From: Desertifilum tharense IPPAS B-1220
Lineage (GTDB): Bacteria > Cyanobacteriota > Cyanobacteriia > Cyanobacteriales > Desertifilaceae
Direction: 5' to 3'
Assembly (NCBI RefSeq): GCF_001746915.1
Contig: NZ_MJGC01000045.1
Span: 32,432 to 96,431 of the forward strand
DNA length: 64,000 nucleotides
The notes under the pieces were generated by a model. The model made no database searches. It saw only the letters and a list, made by a program, of their open reading frames with translations, and had not been told where the DNA came from. How positions within the stretch are numbered: position 1 is the first letter of the stretch; each line of letters begins with the position of its first letter. Both the position numbers and the translations under genes were made by a program. This document shows, piece after piece, positions 51,767-61,195 of the stretch.

Positions 51767-52840
51767 ATGGCACGGAAACTAACGGAACGGAATACTAAAG
51801 CAGAAATTTTGGAAGCCTATAATACCTTGTTGAAAGAGAAGAAAACAACCCCCACTCAACCGACTGCTATCCCTAAAGAAACGACTGCCATTATTCAAGA
51901 ACATCCCGCCTTAGAAGTCCGAAAATTTATGTCTCTTCCCTCTCCCAGCCAACCGCGAATTGAGCAAACCATTGAGAATCTTGTTAAGCTTCAGCAGGGT
52001 TTGGGAAGTGCGGTTAGCGAGTTATCAGAAAAGCTAACCACTGAAGCCACTCAGCTTGAAGAAATTCAAGTCCAAGTCAGCGAAGAATTAACGCAATTGA
52101 GTAGCTTGCACAGCTTGGAGTTTGCGGAAGGAACGTTAGAGGAACTGATTCTAACCTATGAAACGCAATCCAAAGCCTTTACTGAAGAGTTTTTTCAACA
52201 GCGAGAGACTCTAGAACAAGAATTTCAAGACTTAAGAAAGGCTTGGCAAAAAGAAAAAGAAGAACATAGCCGCACAGTTAAAGAACGCAATGACGAGCAA
52301 GCCAAAGTTCGCCAGCGCGATCTTGAAACTTACCAATACGATCTAGAATTTCGCCGAACTCAGGATATCGATCGTTACGAGTATACGAAGAAAATTCTAG
52401 AGAAAGAACTTGAAGAGTTGCGCCAAAATCAAGAAAAACAATGGACTGAACGGGAAACTGCTTTAGCAGAACGCGAACGCCAGTTTGAAGAGTTCCGCAA
52501 GAAAGTGGAAGAGTTTCCCAAGGAACTAGAAGCCAATATTAAACGCGGGAAAGACAGCGGGCGTAATATTGCTAACTACCAGGTGAAGATTAAAGCAGAT
52601 TTAGTAGATAAGGAGATTGAAGGACAAAAGAACTTCTACGAACTGCGCTTGCAATCTCTCCAGCAAACCATTCAAAGTCAAGAATCGCGCATTCAAAGCC
52701 TATCAAAACAGTTAGATTCGGCTTTGAAACAAGTCCAAGATTTGGCGGTGAAAGCCATTGAAGGCTCGTCTAACTTAAATTCCTCTCAAATGTTGAAAGA
52801 AATTGCTTTAGAGCAAGCCAAACAACTGAAGAGTAAATAA
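51767..52840 (+). CDS. Coiled-coil protein B, paralogue of the preceding gene
   Basis: This is a 357-residue coiled-coil protein 48 bases after its paralogue and in the same direction. Order: a short conserved head (TERNTKAEILEAYNTLL), a Pro/Thr linker (about 25-60), a coil from about 70 to 265 with a stretch rich in aromatic residues (YQYDLEFRRTQDIDRYEY), and a shared C-terminal module (VDKEIEGQKNFYELRLQSLQ then QESRIQSLSKQLDSALKQV). The paralogue has YNYEIERLRKVEADDYTERK at the same place. It has no signal peptide. A tandem duplication with later divergence explains both genes. Confidence 0.85.
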   Translation: MARKLTERNTKAEILEAYNTLLKEKKTTPTQPTAIPKETTAIIQEHPALEVRKFMSLPSPSQPRIEQTIENLVKLQQGLGSAVSELSEKLTTEATQLEEIQVQVSEELTQLSSLHSLEFAEGTLEELILTYETQSKAFTEEFFQQRETLEQEFQDLRKAWQKEKEEHSRTVKERNDEQAKVRQRDLETYQYDLEFRRTQDIDRYEYTKKILEKELEELRQNQEKQWTERETALAERERQFEEFRKKVEEFPKELEANIKRGKDSGRNIANYQVKIKADLVDKEIEGQKNFYELRLQSLQQTIQSQESRIQSLSKQLDSALKQVQDLAVKAIEGSSNLNSSQMLKEIALEQAKQLKSK

Positions 52841-53018
52841 ATATGGCGAGTTTGGGTTGGGTTGCCCAAGGGGTGAAACTTCAGGAAGCCTGCCATTCCG
52901 TCCTTTGGGGCGGTTTTTTCCGGTGTAGCATCGGTGGCTTTCCCCTTCTCCTCTGGGCAATCCTACGATTAACGATTAAACTCGTGAAAGCGATCGCCGC
53001 TAGGAAACCTTGCATCAG

Positions 53019-54533
53019 ATGGAGCAATTGCGTAAATCTACTCAAAAACAAGGTTGGCAATGGATATTGTGGTCAGGAGTCCTTGCCAGTATTAGTATTG
53101 GCGGTATTCTACTCTATAGCTTCTGGTTAAATCGTCCCTCAGCCGCCCTTACCGTGCGGGCGCTAGAAGTTCAACAAGGCAGCGTGGAAGATAAAATTGA
53201 GGAAAGCGGCGTTGTAGAACTTGCCAATCAGCAGGTTTTGAAAGCCCCCAATGAAACAACGGTTGAGCGCGTCTTGGTGCAACCCGGAGCGCAAGTTAGA
53301 GTCGGTCAAGAATTAATTCTATTACGCGACCCCAGACAGCAAACCACCTTAGCCAGAACCGAACTAGAGCTAGAAAAGCAACAACTGATTATTGAGCGCG
53401 ATCGCCAAAAAGTCAGCGATGCTGAAAATAAGCTCAACGTTGCTCGCACCCGCCTCCAGGAATTAAACGAACAGCGCCACAGCACCCAACTGGAAATCCG
53501 CAAAAAAGAGCTAGAAATTACTAACGCCCGCGCCGAACTGCGCGATAGTCAAGAGAAACTGCAAGCCAGTTTAAGACAACTGGAGAGCGATCGCGAACTT
53601 GAAGAACGCGGGTTCATCGCCGGAAGCGTACTCCGCAACCAAGAAGAAACCGTGCGGAGCGATCGCGCCAGCGTGCGCCAAGTCGAATTTCGGATTAATA
53701 ATGCCCTTGTAGACTTACAAGATTTACAGCTTAAGCTTTCCCTCACTCGCCAAGAGTTACAAGACAACGTGCGAACCGCCGAAGCCGAACTCCGACAAGC
53801 ACAACTCGATCTCGATACCGCTCAACGAGACTTGCAGCGCCAAGAGCTGGAATATCAAGAAAATCAGCAAGTTCTCCAGAACAATATCATCACCTCCCCC
53901 ATTAATGGGATTATTCTCGACTTAAAAGTCAATCCCGGCGATGGCGTGCAAACTGGAAATGACCTACTCACCTTGGGCGATCCTTCAGAAGAACGCATTA
54001 AACTGCAACTTTCCATTCTCAACGCCACCCGCGTCAAACCCAACCAAGAAGCCCGTATTAGCGTGATTGGACCCAATCCTCAACAGTTTAGCGGGCGAGT
54101 CATCAGCCTATCGTTGCAAGCGCTAAGTAGCGAAGCCAGTGGCGGAGGGCGAGGCGGTTCCCAAATTTCCGTTCCTGCGATCGTAAAGCTCGATCGCCCC
54201 ACAGGAACGCTAATTCCGGGGAGTCAAGTTAGCGTTGAAGTGATTTTAGACCAACGTCAAGACATTCTCACTCTACCCGTTGAAGCCGTTCAACGCGACG
54301 GTTCAGCTACTTCAGTTTGGATCGCAGATTCAGAAAATCTTGCCCAGAAACGGGATGTGACGCTAGGTTTGGAAGGGTTAAGCGAAGTGGAGATTGTCTC
54401 CGGTTTGCAAGAGGGCGATCGCGTGATTCTACCCTCTCCCGGACAAACCCTTACCCCAGGAACCCCCGTCAATGCAGAAACGATCTCGCCGTCTGGGGGT
54501 TCGCGTTCTGGTAGAAGTCGCCGCCGACGTTAG
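53019..54533 (+). CDS. HlyD/MacA-type membrane fusion protein
   Basis: The 504-residue protein has one N-terminal membrane helix (WILWSGVLASISIGGILLYSFWL), a split lipoyl-like domain (VLKAPNETTVERVLVQPGAQVRVGQELILLRD and ITSPINGIILDLKVNPGDGVQTGNDLL), and a very long coiled-coil hairpin between (about 110-290). The beta-barrel and membrane-proximal domains follow, and a basic Ser/Arg tail (GGSRSGRSRRRR) ends it. The coil is longer than in MacA, a feature of DevB-like proteins that span to TolC. The ATG at 53019 is chosen. The next gene, a MacB-like permease, begins 12 bases after the stop. Confidence 0.92.
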   Translation: MEQLRKSTQKQGWQWILWSGVLASISIGGILLYSFWLNRPSAALTVRALEVQQGSVEDKIEESGVVELANQQVLKAPNETTVERVLVQPGAQVRVGQELILLRDPRQQTTLARTELELEKQQLIIERDRQKVSDAENKLNVARTRLQELNEQRHSTQLEIRKKELEITNARAELRDSQEKLQASLRQLESDRELEERGFIAGSVLRNQEETVRSDRASVRQVEFRINNALVDLQDLQLKLSLTRQELQDNVRTAEAELRQAQLDLDTAQRDLQRQELEYQENQQVLQNNIITSPINGIILDLKVNPGDGVQTGNDLLTLGDPSEERIKLQLSILNATRVKPNQEARISVIGPNPQQFSGRVISLSLQALSSEASGGGRGGSQISVPAIVKLDRPTGTLIPGSQVSVEVILDQRQDILTLPVEAVQRDGSATSVWIADSENLAQKRDVTLGLEGLSEVEIVSGLQEGDRVILPSPGQTLTPGTPVNAETISPSGGSRSGRSRRRR

Positions 54534-54545
54534 CCCCATCTTGCT

Positions 54546-55709
54546 ATGAGTTTATCTCCCCTTGATTTAGTCTGGTTAACCTTAAACTCGCTTCGCAGCA
54601 ACCCACTGCGTTCTACCTTAACCACGGTTGGCGTCTTTATGGGTGTCGCCGCCGTTAGCGCTACTCTGCAAGTCGGCGAAATTAGTCGCGCCACCATCGC
54701 CCGTCGTTTAGAAGAGCGTACCGCACCTGCAATTACTGTTTGGGCTTGGAATGCACTTCAAGCCGATGATGTCACCTTTTTTCACCAGCGCTTACCTAAT
54801 CTTCAAGCCGTGAGTGCTGAAAACTGGGGAGGTGGAGGAGCCGCGATCTTTTTAGATCGTTCCGCAGAAAGTTATACCATTGGAGTCACGCCGGAGTGGA
54901 TAGATACTACTGGCTTGCGGATCGTGCAAGGTCGATTTATTACAGAAACCGATTACACGCACTACCGCACGAGTGCAGTTATTGACCAATTTTTAGCAAG
55001 CCAGTTATTTCGAGAAGAAAATCCTTTAGGTCAGCGTATCTACTTCAGCAATCGACCCTATACAGTAGTAGGGGTGATTGAGTCTAAGCTAGCCTCGGAA
55101 GAAGAACCCACAGGACAGCTTTTAATTCCCTTAACCACGTTAAGCGCCCTCACGGGGCGGCGCAATGTCAGTGGAATTACCTTACGTCCCGCGTATTTGG
55201 AGGAGTTGCGATCGCTGCAATCTCAAGCCGAAGATTTACTCAAACAGCGTTACCCCGATGTTAGATATGCTCACGTTTACAACAATGTTGATGACGTTCT
55301 AGAGCAGCAGCAAACCCTGGAATTAGCTTCTCAAGGACTGCTGGTGGTGGGCGCGATCGCGCTTTTGATTGGCGGCGTGGGAATTGCTAATATTAGTATC
55401 GCCGCTGTCATGGAACGGACGCCAGAAATCGGGCTGCGGCTGGCGATTGGGGCCACTCAGTCAGATGTTATGTTGCAATTTATATTAGAAGCCGTTTTAT
55501 TAAGCTTGATTGGCGGCACAATGGCGATTGGTTCAGTTCACGGGTTAGCGGTGTTGATTGCTCAACGCTTCGATCTTCCCTACCAATTTGAATCGCGGAT
55601 CGCCGCGCTATCTCTAAGTTCTGCAATTTTTGTGGGGGTGGGTGCGAGTTTCTTTCCAGCGCTGCAAGCTAGCCAACTCGATCCAGTTAAAGCACTGCGA
55701 TCGCAATGA
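54546..55709 (+). CDS. MacB/FtsX-type ABC transporter permease (no ATPase domain)
   Basis: The 387-residue permease has four membrane helices: one at the N-terminus (NPLRSTLTTVGVFMGVAAVSATLQVG), then a MacB periplasmic core (about 45-240), then three C-terminal helices with VVGAIALLIGGVGIANISIAAVMERTPEIGLRLAIGAT, the conserved FtsX signature. Unlike MacB, it lacks an N-terminal ATP-binding domain, and no separate ATPase gene is next to it. It overlaps the following TolC gene by four bases (ATGA) if the first possible start of that gene is used. Confidence 0.92.
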   Translation: MSLSPLDLVWLTLNSLRSNPLRSTLTTVGVFMGVAAVSATLQVGEISRATIARRLEERTAPAITVWAWNALQADDVTFFHQRLPNLQAVSAENWGGGGAAIFLDRSAESYTIGVTPEWIDTTGLRIVQGRFITETDYTHYRTSAVIDQFLASQLFREENPLGQRIYFSNRPYTVVGVIESKLASEEEPTGQLLIPLTTLSALTGRRNVSGITLRPAYLEELRSLQSQAEDLLKQRYPDVRYAHVYNNVDDVLEQQQTLELASQGLLVVGAIALLIGGVGIANISIAAVMERTPEIGLRLAIGATQSDVMLQFILEAVLLSLIGGTMAIGSVHGLAVLIAQRFDLPYQFESRIAALSLSSAIFVGVGASFFPALQASQLDPVKALRSQ

Positions 55710-57631
55710 GAATTCACCAGGGTGCAATGGATACCACAGAACAAGGACGATCGATGATGAAAGAACTAAACCGTTCAGTCTGGCGTTTGAATATTCCGGG
55801 GTTGCATTTTGCGATCGCCTTCGCCACAACCCTGGTTGGGAGTTTAATCTTGAGTGCCATTTCTCCGAACGCCCAAACGGAAAGCAGCATCGCCGCTAGC
55901 CCTCCTCAACCTATTCCTCAACACCCCACTTCCGCGATCGTTGATAAAATCCAAGCGGAGCTTCAACAAGCCTTACAAGAAATCTACAGCCAGCCTCCCC
56001 AGTCTCAAACCCTGACACCAACACAAGAAATCTACCGCAATCAGTTACTAGAAAACCTGTTTACTTGGCCCTCTCCGCCACCACTAGCTACTGCTCAGAC
56101 TCGCCGAACCGCCAGACGCAGCGACGCAGGATCGGATACCTCCGCCACAGTTCAAGATTGGACTCCCATCCTCAACGCAGCCACCCAACTTCAATACAGT
56201 CAAGTTCCTCAACCGGAAAATTTACCCGGCGCGTTCTCCGTTCCCGACACATCAACGTTACAACTCGAAGGAACGATTTTAACGCTTAATGATGTCGTGC
56301 TTCTAGCCGTAGAAAATAATCGCGAAATTAAGAATGCTTATCTAGAACGCGTGGTACAGCGGCAAGATTTAGCAGTGGCAGAGGATAAGTTTAACCCCAA
56401 TTTTATTCCTCGACTTGCCCTGAATGTATCGCGCAATGAAAATGGTCAATTATTCACCTCTTTAGGTGGATTAGATGTCGGAACAACCATTTCTTCTAGA
56501 ATGCCTACAGGCGCAACGATAGAACTGAGTTGGTTGATGAATCAGCAACTCAGAGATTCTAACCGTAATGAGGCTAGCAATCAAGGTGAATTGAAAAGTG
56601 ATTTTCGCATTGGCGTCAGACAACCTCTACTGCGAGGTTCAGGAATTAGCGTTAATCGAGCGTCAATAGAAAGTGCCCGTTTAACCGAACAAATCAATCT
56701 CTTAAACTTGCAATCCACATTGAGTAATAAAGTTACTGAAACGATTCTGGCTTATCGCCGGTTAATGCAAGCACAAGAAGAGTTAAAAAATGCTCAAGTT
56801 ACCTTAACTACAACTCGAAGATTGCAGGAAATCACCCAAGCGTTGATTGATGCTGGCAGAACGGCTAGAGTCGATCTCGTTCAAAGTCAGGCTGATGTTG
56901 CTAACCAAGAATTAAATTTTTTACAAGCTCAAAATGCTGTAGAACAAGCCAGAATTAGTTTATTAGATCTTCTGGATTTAGATGAAAATTTGCCCATTGT
57001 TGCAACCGAACCTATTTTAACCCAAACTCCGGTATTAAATGCAGAAGAGTTACAGCAATTTGTCTACGAACGAAATCCTGAATATCGGATTGCCGATCTC
57101 ACCGTCAATCGCACTCAATATGACCTAATTCAAGCTAATGATGAGCGACGATGGAACCTCGATTTAGATGTTAGTTATGGCAATAATGCTAGTAGTTTAG
57201 TTAACGAAAATAGAGATTTACAGGCGGGTCTAGTTTTCTCTAGGGAGTTTGGCGATCTCACCATTGAGCAGCGCTATAAACGCAGCCAAATCAATGCACT
57301 GCAAGCTGAAAATAATCTGCAAAACCTTAGAGAAAGTCTCAACTTACAGGTGAACGATCGCGTTCGCAATGTTAACTTAAGGCGCACTCAAGTTGAACAA
57401 GCGCGTCAAGCCAGGGAATTAGCAGAACAAAATCTGAGCAACGAACAAATTAAATTAGGGTTGGGTAGAGATACCTCAATTCGAGATGTGGTTGCCGCTC
57501 AAAATGCACTTTCCCAAGCTCGCAGCCGCGAAGTTCAGACCATTATCGAATACCTGAATGCCATTACCGATTTAGATCGTATATTAGGAACCACCTTAGA
57601 GACTTGGCAAATTACCCTACAAACCGATTGA
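55706..57631 (+). CDS. TolC-family outer-membrane efflux protein
   Basis: The product has up to 641 residues. A hydrophobic signal region (LNIPGLHFAIAFATTLVGSLILSAIS), a Pro/Gln-rich linker (about 50-175) and two OEP repeats (about 190-420 and 425-635) with heptad-rich helices follow. TolC hallmarks are VENNREIKNAYLERVVQRQDLAVAEDKFNP and IRDVVAAQNALSQARSREVQTIIEYLNAITDLDRILG. Three starts are possible: ATG 55706 (coupled by ATGA), 55727 and 55754 (AAGGA six bases upstream). It closes the set coiled-coil pair, fusion protein, permease, channel. It gives the exporter an outer-membrane exit. Confidence 0.93.
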   Translation: MRIHQGAMDTTEQGRSMMKELNRSVWRLNIPGLHFAIAFATTLVGSLILSAISPNAQTESSIAASPPQPIPQHPTSAIVDKIQAELQQALQEIYSQPPQSQTLTPTQEIYRNQLLENLFTWPSPPPLATAQTRRTARRSDAGSDTSATVQDWTPILNAATQLQYSQVPQPENLPGAFSVPDTSTLQLEGTILTLNDVVLLAVENNREIKNAYLERVVQRQDLAVAEDKFNPNFIPRLALNVSRNENGQLFTSLGGLDVGTTISSRMPTGATIELSWLMNQQLRDSNRNEASNQGELKSDFRIGVRQPLLRGSGISVNRASIESARLTEQINLLNLQSTLSNKVTETILAYRRLMQAQEELKNAQVTLTTTRRLQEITQALIDAGRTARVDLVQSQADVANQELNFLQAQNAVEQARISLLDLLDLDENLPIVATEPILTQTPVLNAEELQQFVYERNPEYRIADLTVNRTQYDLIQANDERRWNLDLDVSYGNNASSLVNENRDLQAGLVFSREFGDLTIEQRYKRSQINALQAENNLQNLRESLNLQVNDRVRNVNLRRTQVEQARQARELAEQNLSNEQIKLGLGRDTSIRDVVAAQNALSQARSREVQTIIEYLNAITDLDRILGTTLETWQITLQTD

Positions 57632-57640
57632 AGTCGCGTA

Positions 57641-57826
57641 GAAGAGGGAGTTGGGAATTAGGAGTTGGGGGTTGGGAAACAATGGGGGAGAAGGGAGTCG
57701 CGTAGGTTAGATTGAAGTCCGAAACCCAACTAAGAAGAGGGAGTTGGGAATTAGGAGTTGGGGGTTGGGGAACAATGGGGGAGAAGGGAGTCGCGTAGGT
57801 TGGGTTGAGGTACGAAACCCAACAAA
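57641..57826. repeat. Tandem 93-bp repeat, two copies (G-rich STRR)
   Basis: Units at 57641-57733 and 57734-57826 differ at about six positions. Each begins GAAGAGGGAGTTGGGAATTA and contains heptamer-like steps GGGAGTT and GGGGGTT, the reverse complement of the pyrimidine tracts at 731-853 and 25755-25856. Each ends in a GTAGGTT...AAACCCAAC hairpin. Confidence 0.9.
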
Positions 57827-57863
57827 ACCCTGACTGCTGTTGGGTTACGCTAACCCAACCTAC
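57795..57863. repeat. Cruciform-forming inverted repeat
   Basis: The left arm (GTAGGTTGGGTT...AACCCAACA) and the right arm (TGTTGGGTT...AACCCAACCTAC) are inverted copies of each other. Each arm is also a hairpin by itself. The centre is a short AT/GC-mixed loop. A related element lies at 34481-34526. Confidence 0.8.
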
Positions 57864-57904
57864 AGCAACATAGGGTTTTCAGCAGTGAGTGTCAGTCAAT
57901 CAGG

Positions 57905-60835
57905 TTAAGTAATATCGCACTTGGCACGCGCTTTAATTTCGACTTCAGCTTGTAGGAGTTGATTAGAGAGAGTATCTAATAAAATAGAGGCTGTTTCTAA
58001 ATTGCGATCGCGTCCCATTTTTTCTAGCTGTGCTGCTTGTTGAGGCATACCATAAATCCCCACATTGGCAGAAGATCCCCTCAGCCGATGCGCGACTTGC
58101 ACCACCTCAGCATAATTGTTGCGGCTCACTGCTTCTGAGAGAATCAATAAATCAGTCTGCGCTGCTTCAATAAAGGAAATCAGCAGGCGATAAATAAAGG
58201 TTTGATTGCCGCGAGACAACTGTTCTAAGCGTTCCCAATCAATGGGAGAACTCTCCGATCCAGCAGTTGAAGGTTTGGGATGAGGCGGTTCTTGAGCCGC
58301 GTCAGAGTTACTTTCTATCCAGCGTCGTAGCAAATTTTTAAGTTGTTGAAAATCCACAGGTTTGCTGACATAATCATCCATCCCCGCTGCAAAACACTTT
58401 TCTGCATCCGCAGGCATCGCATGAGCAGTTAGTGCAATCACTAAAGTATGGTGATGATTGGCTTCGCGGCGGCGTAATTCCTGAGTTGTGGCGTAGCCAT
58501 CTAGAACTGGCATCTGACAATCCATAAATACGATGTCATACTGCTGCTTTTCTAGTTTCGCTAGCACTTGCTGACCGTTTTCTACGCATTCCGCTTCGTG
58601 TCCAAGCAGTTGCAGTTGATGTAAAATTACCTTTTGATTGATTGAGTTGTCTTCGGCGATCAGAATTTTGAGAGATGGATTGTTACTGGCTGCATCGCTT
58701 AAATCGCCGTTAGGGTTGAGTCGGCTAATATTTTCAGCTTCCGGTGTCAGTAAAGCTTGTTCGAGGCTTTGTTGCAACCGAGATTCGCGGATGGGTTTCA
58801 GGAGATGCGATCGCACGCTTGCAGCCGCACTAATGGAAAGACGTTCTTTTAGCCAGTCGGCGCGATCGCGTTGTCCTACCGTCGTTAATACTAACCATTT
58901 CACCTGAGCAAGTACGGGATGATTGCGCGCTCTTTCAATTAATAAAACATCTGTATTGAGTTCGTCCGACACTAAGCTTAAAATTGCCAGATCGTACGGG
59001 GTTCCCGCTTCTGCTCGTTTTTGCAGCGCATTCCAAGCACTGGCACGATCTGCCACAGTATCCGCTCGCATCCCCCAAGAAAACGCCAGATACTGAATAA
59101 TTTGCCGCGTCATGGGGTGTGGTTCAATGACTAATAGGTGCTTTCCGGCTAAAGCGACGGTAACTTCGCTCACCGGCGTTTCGGGTTGTTTCTCTAAAGT
59201 GACTGTAAACCAAAAAGTAGACCCTTGACCTGGAATACTTTCAACCCCAATTTCACCCTTCATCAATTCTACTAACTGCTGGCAGATGGATAACCCCAAC
59301 CCCGTTCCCCCGAAGCGGCGGGTTGTGGAAGCATCAGCTTGAGAAAAAGCTTGGAATAGGCGAGTTTGAATTTCTGAAGGAATACCAATCCCGGTATCGG
59401 TGACGCAAAATCGCAACTTAACGCGATCGCCAATCTCATCAACCTGCGAAACCTGAATGGTAACTTCCCCAACTTCTGTAAACTTTAGAGCATTACTTAG
59501 CAGGTTAATCAAAATTTGCCGCAGGCGTACCACATCCCCCCGCAGCTTTCTGGGAACAGTGCAAAAAACCAGCGTTAAGAGTTCTAGTCCTTTTGTCTCA
59601 GCTTGAGGAACCAGTAAATCGACAACCTCATCAATGCAGGTGTTGAGATCGAAATCGAGAACCTCTAACTGCATTTCCCCAGCTTCTAGCTTAGAAACAT
59701 CTAAAATATCGTTGATGATTGCCAGTAGATGTCGCGTGCTGGTATACAAGGTTTTGACATAATCCTGCTGCTTCGGCATCAGGGGAGTATGCAGTAACAA
59801 GCCAGCCATCCCTAAAACACCGTTCATTGGCGTGCGGATTTCGTGGCTCATATTGGCGAGGAACTGAGATTTAATCCGCGCTGTTTCTAAAGCTTCTTCT
59901 TTGGCTCGAACGAATTCATCTATCCGTTCCTTAACGACGATCGCTCCGCCAATCGTGTCTTCTGAGGTATACCACGGCTGTATCGCCCATTTCCAGTAGG
60001 CGATCGTTCCGTCTGGGTTGTGCCATCGATCTTCTAAAGATTGCAGAGATTCACCTTGTAAAGCTCTTTGATAAAGCGGCTGCCATTTGGTTTGAAGCTC
60101 TGGACGAATTTCATCAATACGTAAGCCAATGACAGAAGCGCGTTGAATGCCAGACTCAGATAGCCATTTTTGACTGTGAGCAATGTAGCGTTTTTGCTCG
60201 TCTAAAAGCGCGATCGCAATTGGAGCTTGAGCAATAATGGTCTGAAGCAGGGTTAATTGAGATGCACGCAGATCGGTTTCTTCCAATCCAACTGAACCCA
60301 GATTTAACTCTACTCCCACCCATTCGCGCAGCTTGCCATCTGCCTCTAAAATGGGCCTAGCACTAGACCGCATCAAGCAGTATTCCCCATTGGCTTGTCG
60401 AACGCGGCGCTCAAACTCAAACGGAGTTCTCTGTAAAACTGCGGTTTGCCATTGTTCGAGAGTGCGATCGCGATCGTCTGGGTGAATTGCATTTAACCAT
60501 CCCCACCCCTTTAGCGCTTCGTAAGGTTGTCCTGTAAAAGCGCTCCATTGGGGTTGTTCTTGGAGCATTTCCCCCGTTGGAGAAGCAACCCAAGCAATTG
60601 CACCCGCTGCCTCTAACCAGGCTTCGCAGCGATTGGGAGAACAAAAGGCTCCGGGTCGATCTTCTAACAGCAGCCGTTGCTTGCCGTACAAGATTCCAGC
60701 GAGCAAAATCGGCAAGCTATAGGGAATCCAGGCTAACCATCCGGGAAAGGACACCATTTCTAATCCAGCCAAAGATCCCATAACTGGCGGCAACAACCCA
60801 GCAATGGCCGTTAAGGGGAGAGAAGCAAATAGCAT
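57905..60835 (-). CDS. Hybrid histidine kinase (PAS-PAS-HisKA-HATPase-pseudoREC-REC-Hpt)
   Basis: From the preferred ATG (60835) the protein has 976 residues; a longer frame reaches 60937. One or two membrane helices ([18 protein letters not shown] and [18 protein letters not shown]) precede two PAS modules. HisKA contains His331 ([15 protein letters not shown]), and the ATPase domain has [20 protein letters not shown] and GGTGLGLSI. Next is a pseudo-receiver in which the acceptor position reads Ser (AILSLVSDE), then an intact receiver with Asp772 ([13 protein letters not shown]). A C-terminal Hpt has His916 ([12 protein letters not shown]). This is the BarA/ArcB-like layout, with a full phosphorelay within one chain. 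No regulator gene is adjacent. Confidence 0.93.
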   Translation of the reverse strand: MLFASLPLTAIAGLLPPVMGSLAGLEMVSFPGWLAWIPYSLPILLAGILYGKQRLLLEDRPGAFCSPNRCEAWLEAAGAIAWVASPTGEMLQEQPQWSAFTGQPYEALKGWGWLNAIHPDDRDRTLEQWQTAVLQRTPFEFERRVRQANGEYCLMRSSARPILEADGKLREWVGVELNLGSVGLEETDLRASQLTLLQTIIAQAPIAIALLDEQKRYIAHSQKWLSESGIQRASVIGLRIDEIRPELQTKWQPLYQRALQGESLQSLEDRWHNPDGTIAYWKWAIQPWYTSEDTIGGAIVVKERIDEFVRAKEEALETARIKSQFLANMSHEIRTPMNGVLGMAGLLLHTPLMPKQQDYVKTLYTSTRHLLAIINDILDVSKLEAGEMQLEVLDFDLNTCIDEVVDLLVPQAETKGLELLTLVFCTVPRKLRGDVVRLRQILINLLSNALKFTEVGEVTIQVSQVDEIGDRVKLRFCVTDTGIGIPSEIQTRLFQAFSQADASTTRRFGGTGLGLSICQQLVELMKGEIGVESIPGQGSTFWFTVTLEKQPETPVSEVTVALAGKHLLVIEPHPMTRQIIQYLAFSWGMRADTVADRASAWNALQKRAEAGTPYDLAILSLVSDELNTDVLLIERARNHPVLAQVKWLVLTTVGQRDRADWLKERLSISAAASVRSHLLKPIRESRLQQSLEQALLTPEAENISRLNPNGDLSDAASNNPSLKILIAEDNSINQKVILHQLQLLGHEAECVENGQQVLAKLEKQQYDIVFMDCQMPVLDGYATTQELRRREANHHHTLVIALTAHAMPADAEKCFAAGMDDYVSKPVDFQQLKNLLRRWIESNSDAAQEPPHPKPSTAGSESSPIDWERLEQLSRGNQTFIYRLLISFIEAAQTDLLILSEAVSRNNYAEVVQVAHRLRGSSANVGIYGMPQQAAQLEKMGRDRNLETASILLDTLSNQLLQAEVEIKARAKCDIT

Positions 60836-61125
60836 GGACACTCTCGTATTCAATAACAAACTGCGAATCGTTACGGAGCTAGGCGGCAGAAAATACGCAG
60901 TCTTCTCTGCTAGAAAGAATTGTGGCGCGATCGCCACTTATAAATTAGCGTTAGTTCCCGCTGAGGTCTGTGTTCAGCAAAGGAGGGAACGTTAAGCTAC
61001 AGCAGCATCGCTCAGGGAAACGGCTCAACGATGCAGAATCGAGCCAGTCAATACTCCTCAAGAGAGAATTAACCCCCAGTTTCCCTATCATTCCCCAGTT
61101 CAAAACAAACGCGACTCGCTCTTAA

Positions 61126-61160
61126 ACAAAAAGCAATCCTAGGTTTCCCTAGAATTGCTT
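61126..61160 (-). terminator. Rho-independent terminator of ftsH
   Basis: On the minus strand AAGCAAT-TCTAGG and CCTAGG-ATTGCTT form a 13-bp stem (one T-G wobble) around GAAA, followed by TTTTTG. It lies 36 bases beyond the ftsH stop codon. Confidence 0.85.
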
Positions 61161-61195
61161 CATCTAATGAGCTTTACTCAACGAAATCCATGTGA

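Noticed and set aside
52843..53130. 95-codon frame between coiled-coil protein B and the fusion protein
   Set aside because: It overlaps the well-supported fusion protein by more than 100 bases, has no domain or signal, and no ribosome site.
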